A stretch of 64,000 nucleotides of DNA, from the NCBI RefSeq assembly GCF_001311925.1, contig NZ_BBCG01000004.1, forward strand, positions 1 to 64,000, in the 5' to 3' direction. Source of the DNA: Cellulosilyticum ruminicola JCM 14822. GTDB taxonomy: Bacteria; Bacillota; Clostridia; Lachnospirales; Cellulosilyticaceae. Positions 45,166 to 55,800 of the stretch are shown here, in pieces (positions within the stretch are counted from its first letter, which is position 1; every line of letters begins with the position of its first letter). A program made the position numbers and the translations under genes. The notes under the pieces were generated by a model. It worked only from the letters and a program-made list of their open reading frames with translations, was not told the DNA's origin and searched no databases.

Positions 45166-48100
45166 ATTACGCCGCCAGGTTTCAATATTTGCTGCATATT
45201 ATTTAAACTAGTTTGCAATTGATAAGTAGCATGAATAACATTGTAAGCAAAGACAAGGTCAAAACTTTCTTCTTCTAACCCCTGTTCCTTAGGTGACTTA
45301 CTAACATCAAATAATCCGTAACTAAAACATTTTAAGTCTTCCTGTACAGCAAATTTTTTAAAATCTTCAATATAAGTTTTTCCTACATCAGTAAAATAGT
45401 ACTCAACCTCTGTATCCTTTAATAGTGTGGCAATATATCGTGGTATAGTACCATATCCCCCACCTACTTCTAAAATTCTAATCTTCCCTTTTTCTTGTAT
45501 TAATCTTTCAACAAGCTTTGCAAAGATACTACGTATCAATTCATCTTCCTTCTCTTGATAAGTACCTGCATAAGTTTTAATTAATAAATCCTTCTGCTCA
45601 GGTGGATATAATACGCCTAATGCTGACTCCTCTCCACTTAAAGCCTTCTCAAAGTGACTCACACAATGTTCTAATAACTCTAATTGTCCATCAAATAAAT
45701 TAGTTAACTTCTGCAAATCACATTTAATAACCTCTTTATTTCTTAAATACTTTATGGCCTCTGTTACAATATACTGCATACCATCTTCAAGAGGTTTAAT
45801 CAAACCATCTTCTTTAAATATATGAATAAAATAGTCTACATACTTTTCAAAAGTCGGCTCAATTCTAAGTGCTTCTATCATTTCTTCTTGGCTAAAACGT
45901 GTTCCTACATTCAATGTCATTAAGCCATTTATATACTCAAAAACCAACCTAATAGTATATTCATCCATCAATTTATGTGCCTCACTCATATCAGGTATAC
46001 CATATTGCTCTAAGTAAGACTTTTGTTGCTGACTTAATTCACTTACTATTTCTTTTAATATGCCTCTTTTATATCCTTCATCTACTAACTTATAAGGTAA
46101 AACTTTCAATTTATCTGTATATTCTTCTTGATAAAATCTTACTTTTACCTGATCCACATTTTCTTCATTACATACTACTAAAATATTTCTTTCACTGAAA
46201 TAATTATTATTTACTAACTCATTTTTATCCAATATGCTTAGCTTTGGTACCAAGCGTTCTCCATTTAAATACATTACTACAGGATAAGGATTATTTTCTG
46301 CTGTAATCTCCTTTTGAATTATTTCTGCCCAAACTGAAAGTTGTTCTTGATTTTGAGTTCCTGCATCAATAAGGCGTAAACTTAATTCTTCTTGTGTCGC
46401 TAATTCACTCTGTACTTTTGCCACTAATCTTGGATAATTCATAAGCGGTGAATATGGGCTTAGAACAACTACCTCTGGCAGCTTCTCCTTATATTCATTC
46501 CTTAATATTTGCATTAACTCACTTAAATTACTATATGTACTTTCTTCATCCTTATAAGATAGTATAATTTCATCTGGCAATAATGCGTATTCTCTAAGTT
46601 CATAACACAATAGATATAAATCTAATGCATTCCCACTTCTTATATAACCCCCTAATGAATCTCTAAATGTATATTGGTCACCACTTTCAAATATGATCAT
46701 TCTCCATCTAGGAAGTCTTTCACTTAATGCCTCGATTCGTTCTATATTATCCGTTAGTACCAAACAAACTCTCTGTTCATCAGTAGCATTTGCTTTAACT
46801 CGTAATACCTTTTCCCAGTTCTCTTGTGCAACCAAATCATCCTCTTCTTCTTGATTAGGAGCTACTTCTACTTTTCTATATTGTGCTACATTATTATTTC
46901 CTAAGAGTCCATAAAAGGCATCTACACTTATTGGATATTTCTTTTTTTCAAAAGGATATAAAGGTAATTTTATACGTGTGTGTTTTTCATCTTTATAATA
47001 AGATTTCCACTCTGGTACAACGCCAAATCCCCATAACTTACCTATACTTTGAGTTAAATAATCTTCATCACTAACTTCTTCTTTAGGATGATGTATTAAA
47101 TTAACTGCCCCTGTTAAATGTTCTCTTCCTATTTGTCTTGCAAATGTACTTAATGTATGTCCTGGTCCTACTTCTATAACCACAACACGCTCATCTAACA
47201 TCATCTGCTCGATTCCTTGCTTAAAGTGAACTGTTTGTTTTAAGTGTTTTGTATAATACGTTGCATCTGTAGCTTCTTCATTTTTTATCCATGTACCTGT
47301 TAAATTTGAGATATACGGGATCTTAGGTGATTGTAATTCTACATCTCTTAATACTGTCTCAAAAGGTTCTACTGCATCTTGCATAAGTTCTGAATGAAAT
47401 GCATGACTAGTATGTAATTTTCTTGTTATAATTTTCTTTCTTTTACATTTCTCCTCAAAACTTTTTATTGCTTCATTACTTCCTGAGACAGTACATTGGT
47501 TTTCTCCATTTACAGCTGCTATTGAAACATTTTCTCCTAATAAAGCTAAGACTTGTTCCTCTGAAGCATTTACCCCTAGCATTGCGCCTTCAGGCATTTT
47601 CTTCATAATGACTCCTCTTTGGCATATGATTCTTATACCATCTTTTAATGTAAATACTCCAGCCAAAGCAGCAGCTACATATTCTCCTAAACTATGTCCT
47701 GTCATTCCTTTAGGTTGTATTCCCCAACTTATCAATAATTGCGCTAATGCGTACTCAATAATGAATAATGAAATCTGAGCCATATCTGTCTCTTGTAATA
47801 ACTTATTATTTTCTGCTGAATGCTCGAATAATATTTCTCTTAAATTATCTATACCATTAGCCTCAACTTCTAATAAACATTCATCTACAACTTTTCTAAA
47901 AGTAGCTTGTGTTTCATATAATCCTTTTGCCATACCTGAATATTGTGAACCTTGTCCTGGGAATAAAAAGTAAACAGTAGGTTTACCATTAGGTATAGTT
48001 GAAGTAGATTTCTCCATATGCTCCAAGTCTTCTTCTAAAATATCTTTAAGTTCACTAATTGTATGGTATATAGTAGAATAACGTTTATTGAAACTTCTTA

Positions 48101-49595
48101 ATCCTGTATGTACACTCCAAGCCAAATGAGCAGGGTTAATATTTTCCCCTTCTTGGTTCAAATATTCTAAATAACTCTTCTTCATATTTATAAGAGCTGT
48201 TTCCGTTTTAGCAGATAAGCATAATAAATGTGTGCCTCTTTGCTGTGTCTCATATTTTTGAATTGGTGCTTCTTCCAGTATCATATGTACATTGGTTCCA
48301 CCTATACCAAAAGAACTTATTCCTGCTCTAAGTGGCATGTAACATTGTTCCTTATTTGGTACTTTTGTTCTTTCCCATGGCTTAGTTTGATCAACTATAT
48401 AAAAATTGCTATTATCAATATCTATATTCTCATTAATCTTAGAAAAATTAATAGTAGCTGGAATTTGCTTATGGGCTAAAGATAATGATGTCTTTATAAA
48501 AGAAGCAATGCCGGCTGCCACATCAAGATGTCCAATATTAGGCTTTAATGCACCAATTCCCACTTGCTGTATATTATTATCCACTTCATATACCTTTTTT
48601 AAAGCTGTAAATTCTATAGGGTCACCTAATACTGTTCCTGTTCCATGGGATTCAATATAAGAAACACTATTAGCTTGTACACCTCCCATTTTTAACGCTC
48701 TACGTATTACTTCAGTTTGTCCTTCAATACTAGGCGCTGTATAACCAACTTTACGATTTCCGTCATTATTAACTGCTGTTCCTTTAATAATGCTATAAAT
48801 ATGATCTCCATCTTTAATAGCCTGTTGTAATCCTTTGAGAACTACTACACCTACACCATTGCCTTCTACAGTTCCTTTTGCCAAATGGTCAAATGCTCTG
48901 CAATGACCATCTGGCGACTTAATCATACCTTCATCATATAAATATCCGTTTTTACTTGGTAATGTTAAATTACTTCCACCAGCTACTGCGATATGACATG
49001 AACCTGTTAAAATGTTTCTACAAGCTAAATCTACTGCATACAAACTTGTCGAACATGCACTATAACTTGTTGTAGATGGACCATGTAAATTTAAACTATA
49101 AGCAATTCTTGTAGCTGCATGATCCTTATCATTAAGTTGTAATGTAGCTACACCATATCCACCATCATCAATTGTTGTTTTTAATGTCTGCGTTTCCCAT
49201 GCAATATTATTAGCCGCCCCTAAAAATACACCTATACTTCCTCTATATTGTTCTGATGCATAACCTGCATCCTCTAATGCATGATATACCTCTTCATGTA
49301 AAACACGCACTTGAGGATCAATAGTTTGTGCATCTTTAGGTGTATAGTTAAAGAAATCTGAATCAAAATATTCCACGTTTGGAAAGACACCTTTTGCTTT
49401 AACATAATTAGGCTTGCTTAACTGTTCTGGGTCTACGCCTGCCTCAAGGAGTTCTTCTTCTGTAAAAAAAGATATACTCTCTATACCATCAACTAGGTTC
49501 TCCCAAAATTCTCTTAAATCATTAGCTCCTGGAAAACGCCCCGACATTCCTATAACTGCAATTTCAAGTCCTGTATATTGTGTCTCTATTTTCAT
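45129..49595 (-). CDS. PKS final module, N-terminal part: KS-AT-(KR-like)-cMT
   Basis: This 1488-residue frame holds a ketosynthase (residues 9-445; Cys181 in YSACSTS, His317 in HGTG, His356 in NIGH, all present). An acyltransferase follows (about 540-840; GQGSQ, Ser635 in GHSLGEY, and HAFHS at 731-735, the pattern of malonyl-CoA-specific ATs). A region like the structural half of a ketoreductase comes next (about 890-1130), then a C-methyltransferase (about 1180 to the end, SAM loop LEVGGGYGT near 1377). The frame stops inside the methyltransferase by a one-base loss. This is the only AT in the window. It follows the C-A-PCP protein by 3 bases. Confidence 0.88.
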   Translation of the reverse strand: MKIETQYTGLEIAVIGMSGRFPGANDLREFWENLVDGIESISFFTEEELLEAGVDPEQLSKPNYVKAKGVFPNVEYFDSDFFNYTPKDAQTIDPQVRVLHEEVYHALEDAGYASEQYRGSIGVFLGAANNIAWETQTLKTTIDDGGYGVATLQLNDKDHAATRIAYSLNLHGPSTTSYSACSTSLYAVDLACRNILTGSCHIAVAGGSNLTLPSKNGYLYDEGMIKSPDGHCRAFDHLAKGTVEGNGVGVVVLKGLQQAIKDGDHIYSIIKGTAVNNDGNRKVGYTAPSIEGQTEVIRRALKMGGVQANSVSYIESHGTGTVLGDPIEFTALKKVYEVDNNIQQVGIGALKPNIGHLDVAAGIASFIKTSLSLAHKQIPATINFSKINENIDIDNSNFYIVDQTKPWERTKVPNKEQCYMPLRAGISSFGIGGTNVHMILEEAPIQKYETQQRGTHLLCLSAKTETALINMKKSYLEYLNQEGENINPAHLAWSVHTGLRSFNKRYSTIYHTISELKDILEEDLEHMEKSTSTIPNGKPTVYFLFPGQGSQYSGMAKGLYETQATFRKVVDECLLEVEANGIDNLREILFEHSAENNKLLQETDMAQISLFIIEYALAQLLISWGIQPKGMTGHSLGEYVAAALAGVFTLKDGIRIICQRGVIMKKMPEGAMLGVNASEEQVLALLGENVSIAAVNGENQCTVSGSNEAIKSFEEKCKRKKIITRKLHTSHAFHSELMQDAVEPFETVLRDVELQSPKIPYISNLTGTWIKNEEATDATYYTKHLKQTVHFKQGIEQMMLDERVVVIEVGPGHTLSTFARQIGREHLTGAVNLIHHPKEEVSDEDYLTQSIGKLWGFGVVPEWKSYYKDEKHTRIKLPLYPFEKKKYPISVDAFYGLLGNNNVAQYRKVEVAPNQEEEDDLVAQENWEKVLRVKANATDEQRVCLVLTDNIERIEALSERLPRWRMIIFESGDQYTFRDSLGGYIRSGNALDLYLLCYELREYALLPDEIILSYKDEESTYSNLSELMQILRNEYKEKLPEVVVLSPYSPLMNYPRLVAKVQSELATQEELSLRLIDAGTQNQEQLSVWAEIIQKEITAENNPYPVVMYLNGERLVPKLSILDKNELVNNNYFSERNILVVCNEENVDQVKVRFYQEEYTDKLKVLPYKLVDEGYKRGILKEIVSELSQQQKSYLEQYGIPDMSEAHKLMDEYTIRLVFEYINGLMTLNVGTRFSQEEMIEALRIEPTFEKYVDYFIHIFKEDGLIKPLEDGMQYIVTEAIKYLRNKEVIKCDLQKLTNLFDGQLELLEHCVSHFEKALSGEESALGVLYPPEQKDLLIKTYAGTYQEKEDELIRSIFAKLVERLIQEKGKIRILEVGGGYGTIPRYIATLLKDTEVEYYFTDVGKTYIEDFKKFAVQEDLKCFSYGLFDVSKSPKEQGLEEESFDLVFAYNVIHATYQLQTSLNNMQQILKPGGVMCVLERTCLEGL

Positions 49596-49598
49596 ACA

Positions 49599-52500
49599 CT
49601 ACTCCTCCTCTAATTGCATCATTAATGATGTTGTTCTTAGCAAGGTATTTTTCATATCCTCACTCTCATTTTCCTCTTCTTCTAATTTAGCCATCTCTAC
49701 CTCTTCATCAGACTGTAAATATTCAGCTAAACTTGCTACTGTTGTATGTTCAAATAATGCGGTAAGTGGAATATCTTGATCTAATTTCTTCTGAAGGCGA
49801 TTATTAATTGTTATTAAATTTAATGAATTTCCCCCTACTTCAAAGAAATTATCATTAACTCCTACATTCTCTATACCTAACACCTCTATCGCAATTTCTT
49901 TTACTATTTTTTCCATAGCATTAAGAGGTACATTTTGATTTTCCTCTTTATCAGGTTTATAAGTTGGATTAGGTAGTGCTTTCTTATCTACTTTCCCATT
50001 TTGAGTAAGTGGCATTTTTTCTAATGCTATAAAGAATGTAGGCACCATATACTTAGGTAGTTTCTTACCTAACATATCTCTATATACTTTAATATCCACT
50101 TCTTGATTTGGTATATAATAAGCACAAATCTGCTTATCTTCATTGATTTCTTTTACCTGTACAGTTACCTCTTTTATACCTGGTAAGTCTGACATCACAC
50201 GTTCAATTTCTCCAAGTTCTACACGGTATCCTCTAATTTTAACTTGTGAATCAAATCTTCCTAAAAAGTCTATAGTCCCATCTGGTAACCAACAACCTAA
50301 ATCTCCTGTCCTGTAAAGTCGTGTTCCTTCTTTATATGGGTTATCTAAAAACTTCTCTTCTGTTAATTCTGCCCTTTTATGATATCCTCTTGCCACACCA
50401 TCACCAGCAACACATAATTCACCTATTGCGCCTACAGGTAATAAATTTAGTTGTTGATCTACTACATATACCATTGAATTTGTAAGTGGCTTTCCTATTG
50501 GAATCCTATCCTTATCTAAATCTTTCATTTGTATAACATGAGTACTTGAAATAGTAGTATTTTCTGTAGGTCCATAGCAGTTTAATAAACGTAACTTAGG
50601 AATAGCTTTCTTAACACGGCTAATATGTTTTACTGATAAGACATCTCCTGCCACAATTAAAGCACGTAAATTCTCAAAGGTATTAGGATTTTGATCACTT
50701 ATTCTATTAAATAATGATGTAGTAAGTGCCATACAAGTTATTCCTTGTTCTTGTATTAATCTATTTAATCGTTTATCATCTAATACTTCACTTTGATCCC
50801 CTTCATTTGCTAACACTAGCTTACTACCATGAAGTAATGCACCCCATATTTCAACTGTACTACCATCAAAAGCAATCGCACTACTTAACAAAATAACTTG
50901 TTCTGGTCCATATGGTAAATAATCCTCACTAAATATCAATCTAAGTATATTTTGATGTGTAATGCAGCATCCTTTAGGTAATCCTGTTGACCCTGATGTA
51001 TACATTAAGTAAGCTAAATCTAATGGCCCATGATTAGCTAATTTAGCTTCCTCTCTTTGAATTCTTTCTAGCTCATCTATTAATATTAGGTTTGCTGCTA
51101 CTTCTAGTAAATCTCCGTCTATATCAGATGTTGTACAAATTACTTTTACACCACCATCTTTAATCAGAAAATCCAAACGTTCTTTACTATTTTTAATATC
51201 AAGTGGCATATATGCTGCACCACTCTTTAGAATTGCAATAATAGTTGCTATCATCTCAGGCGAACGTTTCATAAATAAGCCAACAATATCACCTGTTCTT
51301 ACTTTATTCTCTTGCAATTGCTTAGCTATAACATTAGACCATTCGTCCAATTCACCATATGTAATATTCTCTTCATTAAAGTTAATAGCCACTTTATCCT
51401 TATACTCTTGAACAACCTTATTAAATACACCATCTACTGTATCATCTTTAGGATAACTATATGTTCTATTATTAAAATGCTCTATAATTTTCTCTCTATC
51501 TACTTCTGAACAAACTGGTATTTCATTTACCAATTGATGTGGATTTTGGCATACTGCTTTTAATATAGTTTCAAGGCTTCTCTCTAGATATTCCATCGTT
51601 TCCTTTGTGTACTTACTAGATTCATATCCAAAAGTCACCTTAAACGTTTCACCTGGATTAACAATTACATCAAAGTCATAGTTCGCTTGTTCAAAAATTT
51701 CAACTTCCTCAAAACATAATTCCTGACCTGACTTTTGTCCTTCTAATTTTAACTGTTCATCTAGCGGATAGTTTTCAAAAGCAATCACATGATTGATTAA
51801 CTTATTCTTTAATTTACTCTGACTCTGTACCTCAAAAAGTGGATAATACTCATAAGGTTTAGCTTGTGTATTTTCTTCTTGTACTCTTTGACATAATGTT
51901 TCAAAGTCATCTTGCTCTTCTGTTTTTACTCTAACAGGCTGTGTATTAATAAATACACCTACCATACTTTCTACACCTTTTAATTCTGCTGGTCGCCCAG
52001 ATACAACATTTCCAAATACTACATCTGTTGTATAATTATATCTTTGTAATAAAATACCCCATGCTACTATAAATATAGTATTTATAGTAACATGCATTTG
52101 TTTTGCAAGTTCTTTCATTCCTTCAATAATTTCTGATGATAAGCAAAAAATATGTCTATCATGACCACTTATTGTATGATCAGCTAAAGCTGGAACGACT
52201 GCACTTTTTTCATAATCACTTAAATACTTTTTCCAATAATCAGCGGCTTCCTGTGTAGGTTGTTTTTCGTACCAACGTATATACTCCTTATATGGATAAC
52301 GTTCCTTTGCTATTTCTGCTTCAGATGAAGCAGAATAATAGCTAATTATATCTCTAAATATAGGTGATAATGACCATCCATCCATTAAAATATGATGGAA
52401 GGTTAATACAAATTGCCAGACTTGATCCTCTACTTGTAATAATGCACCTCTTATTAATACATCTTTTGATAAATCAAATCCTTTCTCTTTATCTTCTTTC

Positions 52501-52820
52501 TTAAAAGTTTCTACTAACTCATTAGCATTTTCTTGATTTCTAAAATCCTTTATAATAAGCTGTGGATCCCATTTTTTTAATACTACTTGTCTTGGTTGAT
52601 TTGTCTTTTTATACGAAAAAATACTTCTCAGTATACTATAACTTTGAGACACTTTCTTTAATGCCTCTGCCATACGTTCTGGTACTACATTGCCTCTTAT
52701 CTTAAAAGAAAACTGTTCCACATAAGCCACAGATGATGGATCTAGGGCATAATTTATTAACATTCCTTTTTGCATTGCTGATAAACCATAAATATCTTGT
52801 ACATTTTCTTTATTGACCAT
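49599..52820 (-). CDS. NRPS module C-A-PCP
   Basis: This 1073-residue protein has a condensation domain (residues 8-450; FHHILMDGWS intact), an adenylation domain (about 465-965; YTSGSTGLPKG, YGPTENT, YRTGDL, NGKVDKKALP) and a carrier (FFEVGGNSLNLI near 1005). Aligned by hand to GrsA the substrate-pocket residues read D-G-V-A-I-A-C-T-I, which I cannot assign. Because the previous protein ends in an epimerization domain, this C domain should be of the DCL type. Acidic C-terminal tail (MAKLEEEENESED) may be a docking element. Confidence 0.9.
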   Translation of the reverse strand: MVNKENVQDIYGLSAMQKGMLINYALDPSSVAYVEQFSFKIRGNVVPERMAEALKKVSQSYSILRSIFSYKKTNQPRQVVLKKWDPQLIIKDFRNQENANELVETFKKEDKEKGFDLSKDVLIRGALLQVEDQVWQFVLTFHHILMDGWSLSPIFRDIISYYSASSEAEIAKERYPYKEYIRWYEKQPTQEAADYWKKYLSDYEKSAVVPALADHTISGHDRHIFCLSSEIIEGMKELAKQMHVTINTIFIVAWGILLQRYNYTTDVVFGNVVSGRPAELKGVESMVGVFINTQPVRVKTEEQDDFETLCQRVQEENTQAKPYEYYPLFEVQSQSKLKNKLINHVIAFENYPLDEQLKLEGQKSGQELCFEEVEIFEQANYDFDVIVNPGETFKVTFGYESSKYTKETMEYLERSLETILKAVCQNPHQLVNEIPVCSEVDREKIIEHFNNRTYSYPKDDTVDGVFNKVVQEYKDKVAINFNEENITYGELDEWSNVIAKQLQENKVRTGDIVGLFMKRSPEMIATIIAILKSGAAYMPLDIKNSKERLDFLIKDGGVKVICTTSDIDGDLLEVAANLILIDELERIQREEAKLANHGPLDLAYLMYTSGSTGLPKGCCITHQNILRLIFSEDYLPYGPEQVILLSSAIAFDGSTVEIWGALLHGSKLVLANEGDQSEVLDDKRLNRLIQEQGITCMALTTSLFNRISDQNPNTFENLRALIVAGDVLSVKHISRVKKAIPKLRLLNCYGPTENTTISSTHVIQMKDLDKDRIPIGKPLTNSMVYVVDQQLNLLPVGAIGELCVAGDGVARGYHKRAELTEEKFLDNPYKEGTRLYRTGDLGCWLPDGTIDFLGRFDSQVKIRGYRVELGEIERVMSDLPGIKEVTVQVKEINEDKQICAYYIPNQEVDIKVYRDMLGKKLPKYMVPTFFIALEKMPLTQNGKVDKKALPNPTYKPDKEENQNVPLNAMEKIVKEIAIEVLGIENVGVNDNFFEVGGNSLNLITINNRLQKKLDQDIPLTALFEHTTVASLAEYLQSDEEVEMAKLEEEENESEDMKNTLLRTTSLMMQLEEE

Positions 52821-52844
52821 ATAATATCCCCTTATACTTGTTTA

Positions 52845-55800
52845 TTATTCAATCATTAAATCATCAAATATATCTTCTAATTCATCTTGCTCTATCTTTG
52901 TTACATCAAAATCTGATGCTGTTCGCTCTTCACCTTTACAATGCAAACAATGTGAAATTACTTCTGTTGTATGCTTTCTAATTAAATCAAGTAAACTATC
53001 TATACTATCTTCAAATAATGGAATAGGATAATTAATTTCTACACAGAATTTACTGTTTTCTTCATAAGCTACTATATCCAAAAGCCAACTGCTCTCATAT
53101 GTCTCATCTACTGTGATTACTGATCCTACACTTTGTACACCTATTCCATCTTTATTAATTCCCTCTTGCTTACCAATATAATTAAAACTAAATTCAGGTT
53201 TCACTTGTTCTAAAAGCATACGATCATCTATACTTAGCGTCTGATCAAATCGTTTTAGCAATTCAAAGCCTATACCATTCCTTGGTACCCCATTTACTGA
53301 TTCCTTCACCCTTTTAATATTTTCACCAGTTTCTCCTGCTAGCTCAAATAAAACAGGGAATGTACTAGTAAACCATCCTACTGTCCTTACAATATCTATA
53401 GATTCATCGAATATTTCTCTACCATGTCCTTCCATATTTACTAAAATCGATGATTTTCCTAACCATTCACTAATTGCCTTTGTTAAAATGCTTAGTAATA
53501 TATGTACTACTTTTGTATGATAAGCTCTATGAACCTGTTCTTTTAATGCTGTTGCTTCTTCACCTGCAATCCAACATGAAATAACTTTTCTATCCTTTTG
53601 ACAGTAACGCCTATCACTAGAAGCAATATCCTTTTCAGATACTTTTCTTGATAAGTTACGCCAATAAGCTAAATCCTCTTTCAAATTACCTGCTTTAATC
53701 CATTCCTTCATTAAACTTATCCAGTCTGTAAAGGCTGTTGTTTTCATTGGTAATTTGGTATTACCATCTTTCAAGAGTGATATTAAATCTTCTAAAATAA
53801 TATGCCAAGAAACAACATCTACTGCTATATGATGAATAGCTATAAATATTTGTTTTCTATTATCACCAAGTCCTGTAACAGCTACTATGAGAGGTCCTCC
53901 AAATAAATCAATTGATTCTTGAGCTTTAATTAAATAACGTTCTAGTTCTTCCCTTTTAAGATTCTCTGTTGCTTCTCTTACTTCATAGAAATTACCTTCA
54001 TTTATTTTTCTTATATAAAGCCCTTCTCCTTCTGTTGCTGCTACTCTTAACATATCATGATGTGCACAAAGTTTTTCTAATGCACTTTCAATCTGTTGTT
54101 TATTAAAGTATTCATCATTAGAAATCATCATAGCTTGGGTAAAGCGCTTATTTCTATTGATTTCATCTTTTAAAAACCATTGTTGAATAGTACTCATTTC
54201 ACACTTGCCAGAAATTTCTCCCTGTTCTGCAGTGACCTTAACAATCTTACTTTGATCTTCAAGTTTTTCAGCTAATTTTTCTATTGTCTGATATTCAAAT
54301 ATATCTGTTACACTAATAATATTGTTGAATTGTTGAAGTTTAGCAATAATCTGTATTGCCTTAATGGAATCTCCACCTAAAGCAAAGAAATTATCATCCA
54401 TACTAATATTAGAAATACCTAAAACTTCTGACCATACTTTTTCTAAACATGCTTCTTTTTCATTTCGTGCACTAATGATATCTTCATGACTAATAATAGG
54501 ATCTGGCAGCAATTTTCTATTAATCTTTCCATTTCTATTTAATGGCATTTTTTCTATAGGCACCATAAAGTTTGGAATCATATAAGCTGGTAATACATTA
54601 CTAAGTGCATCTTTTAATAGCTTTTGATTTACTTCTTGTGTGTTACTATCTGGCACAAACCATAAACAAAGATTCTTGTGATTTTGCTCATCTGTATATA
54701 TATTTACATAAGCTTCTTTAATATTGTCTTGTCTAAGTACAGCTGCTTCTATTTCTCCTAACTCTATTCTAAAACCACGAAGTTTAACTTGATTATCCAA
54801 TCGCCCTAAATAATAAATTAATCCATTAGATCTTCTTACAACTAAATCTCCTGTTTTATATAAAACTTCCCCAGGTTTATAAGGATTTTCTATAAAGCGT
54901 TCTTTAGTTAATGCTTCATTGGCAAAATATCCAGCTGCAACTCCTGCTCCTCCAATATATAATTCTCCTGGTACATCTATCGGTTGAAGCTTCATATCAT
55001 TATTAAAAATATACAATGTTGTATTAGATATACCTGTTCCAATAGGGATAGTGTCACCTGTTGGTAAGCAATCCACTACATAAGTTACAGCAAAAACTGT
55101 AGTTTCAGTTGGTCCATATCCATTTATAAGTCTATTAGGCCCTAATACTTCAAATGCTTTCTTTACATGATAAGCTGATGCTGCTTCTCCCCCAAATAAT
55201 ACCTTACGTGTATCCCTTAAACAATTTATGTCATAATCTACTAAGGCATTAAATAATGCTGCTGTTATAAAAAAGGTTGTTACTTTATAATCTCTAATAT
55301 AATTAGCTAACTTTGTAATATCCATAACAACTTCTTTAGGTGCAATTACAAGTGTCGCACCATTTAATAATGCGCCAAAGATATCATAAACTGAACCATC
55401 GAAACAATAACTTGATAACTCTAAAAATATGTCATTTGGTGTTAAACTTACATAATTTGTATCCTTTACAACACGAATAACGCTTCGTTGACGGACTAGT
55501 ACTCCTTTTGGTTTTCCTGTACTACCTGATGTGTAAATCATATATGCAAAATTATCACCACTTGTTGATATAGATAAATTCTCCTTATCCATATCTTCAT
55601 CAATTTGATTCACATGTACGATATTTAATGCTGTATTACTATCATCTTTAATGAGTTCTTCTAAATTTCCATGTGTAAGTACTATGTGTACATTTGTCTG
55701 TCTTAAAAATCCCATCAATCGCTCCTTAGGATTTTCTGGATCTAGAGCAATATAATAACCACCTGCTTTTAATGTACCTAATATTGCTATAATCATTTCA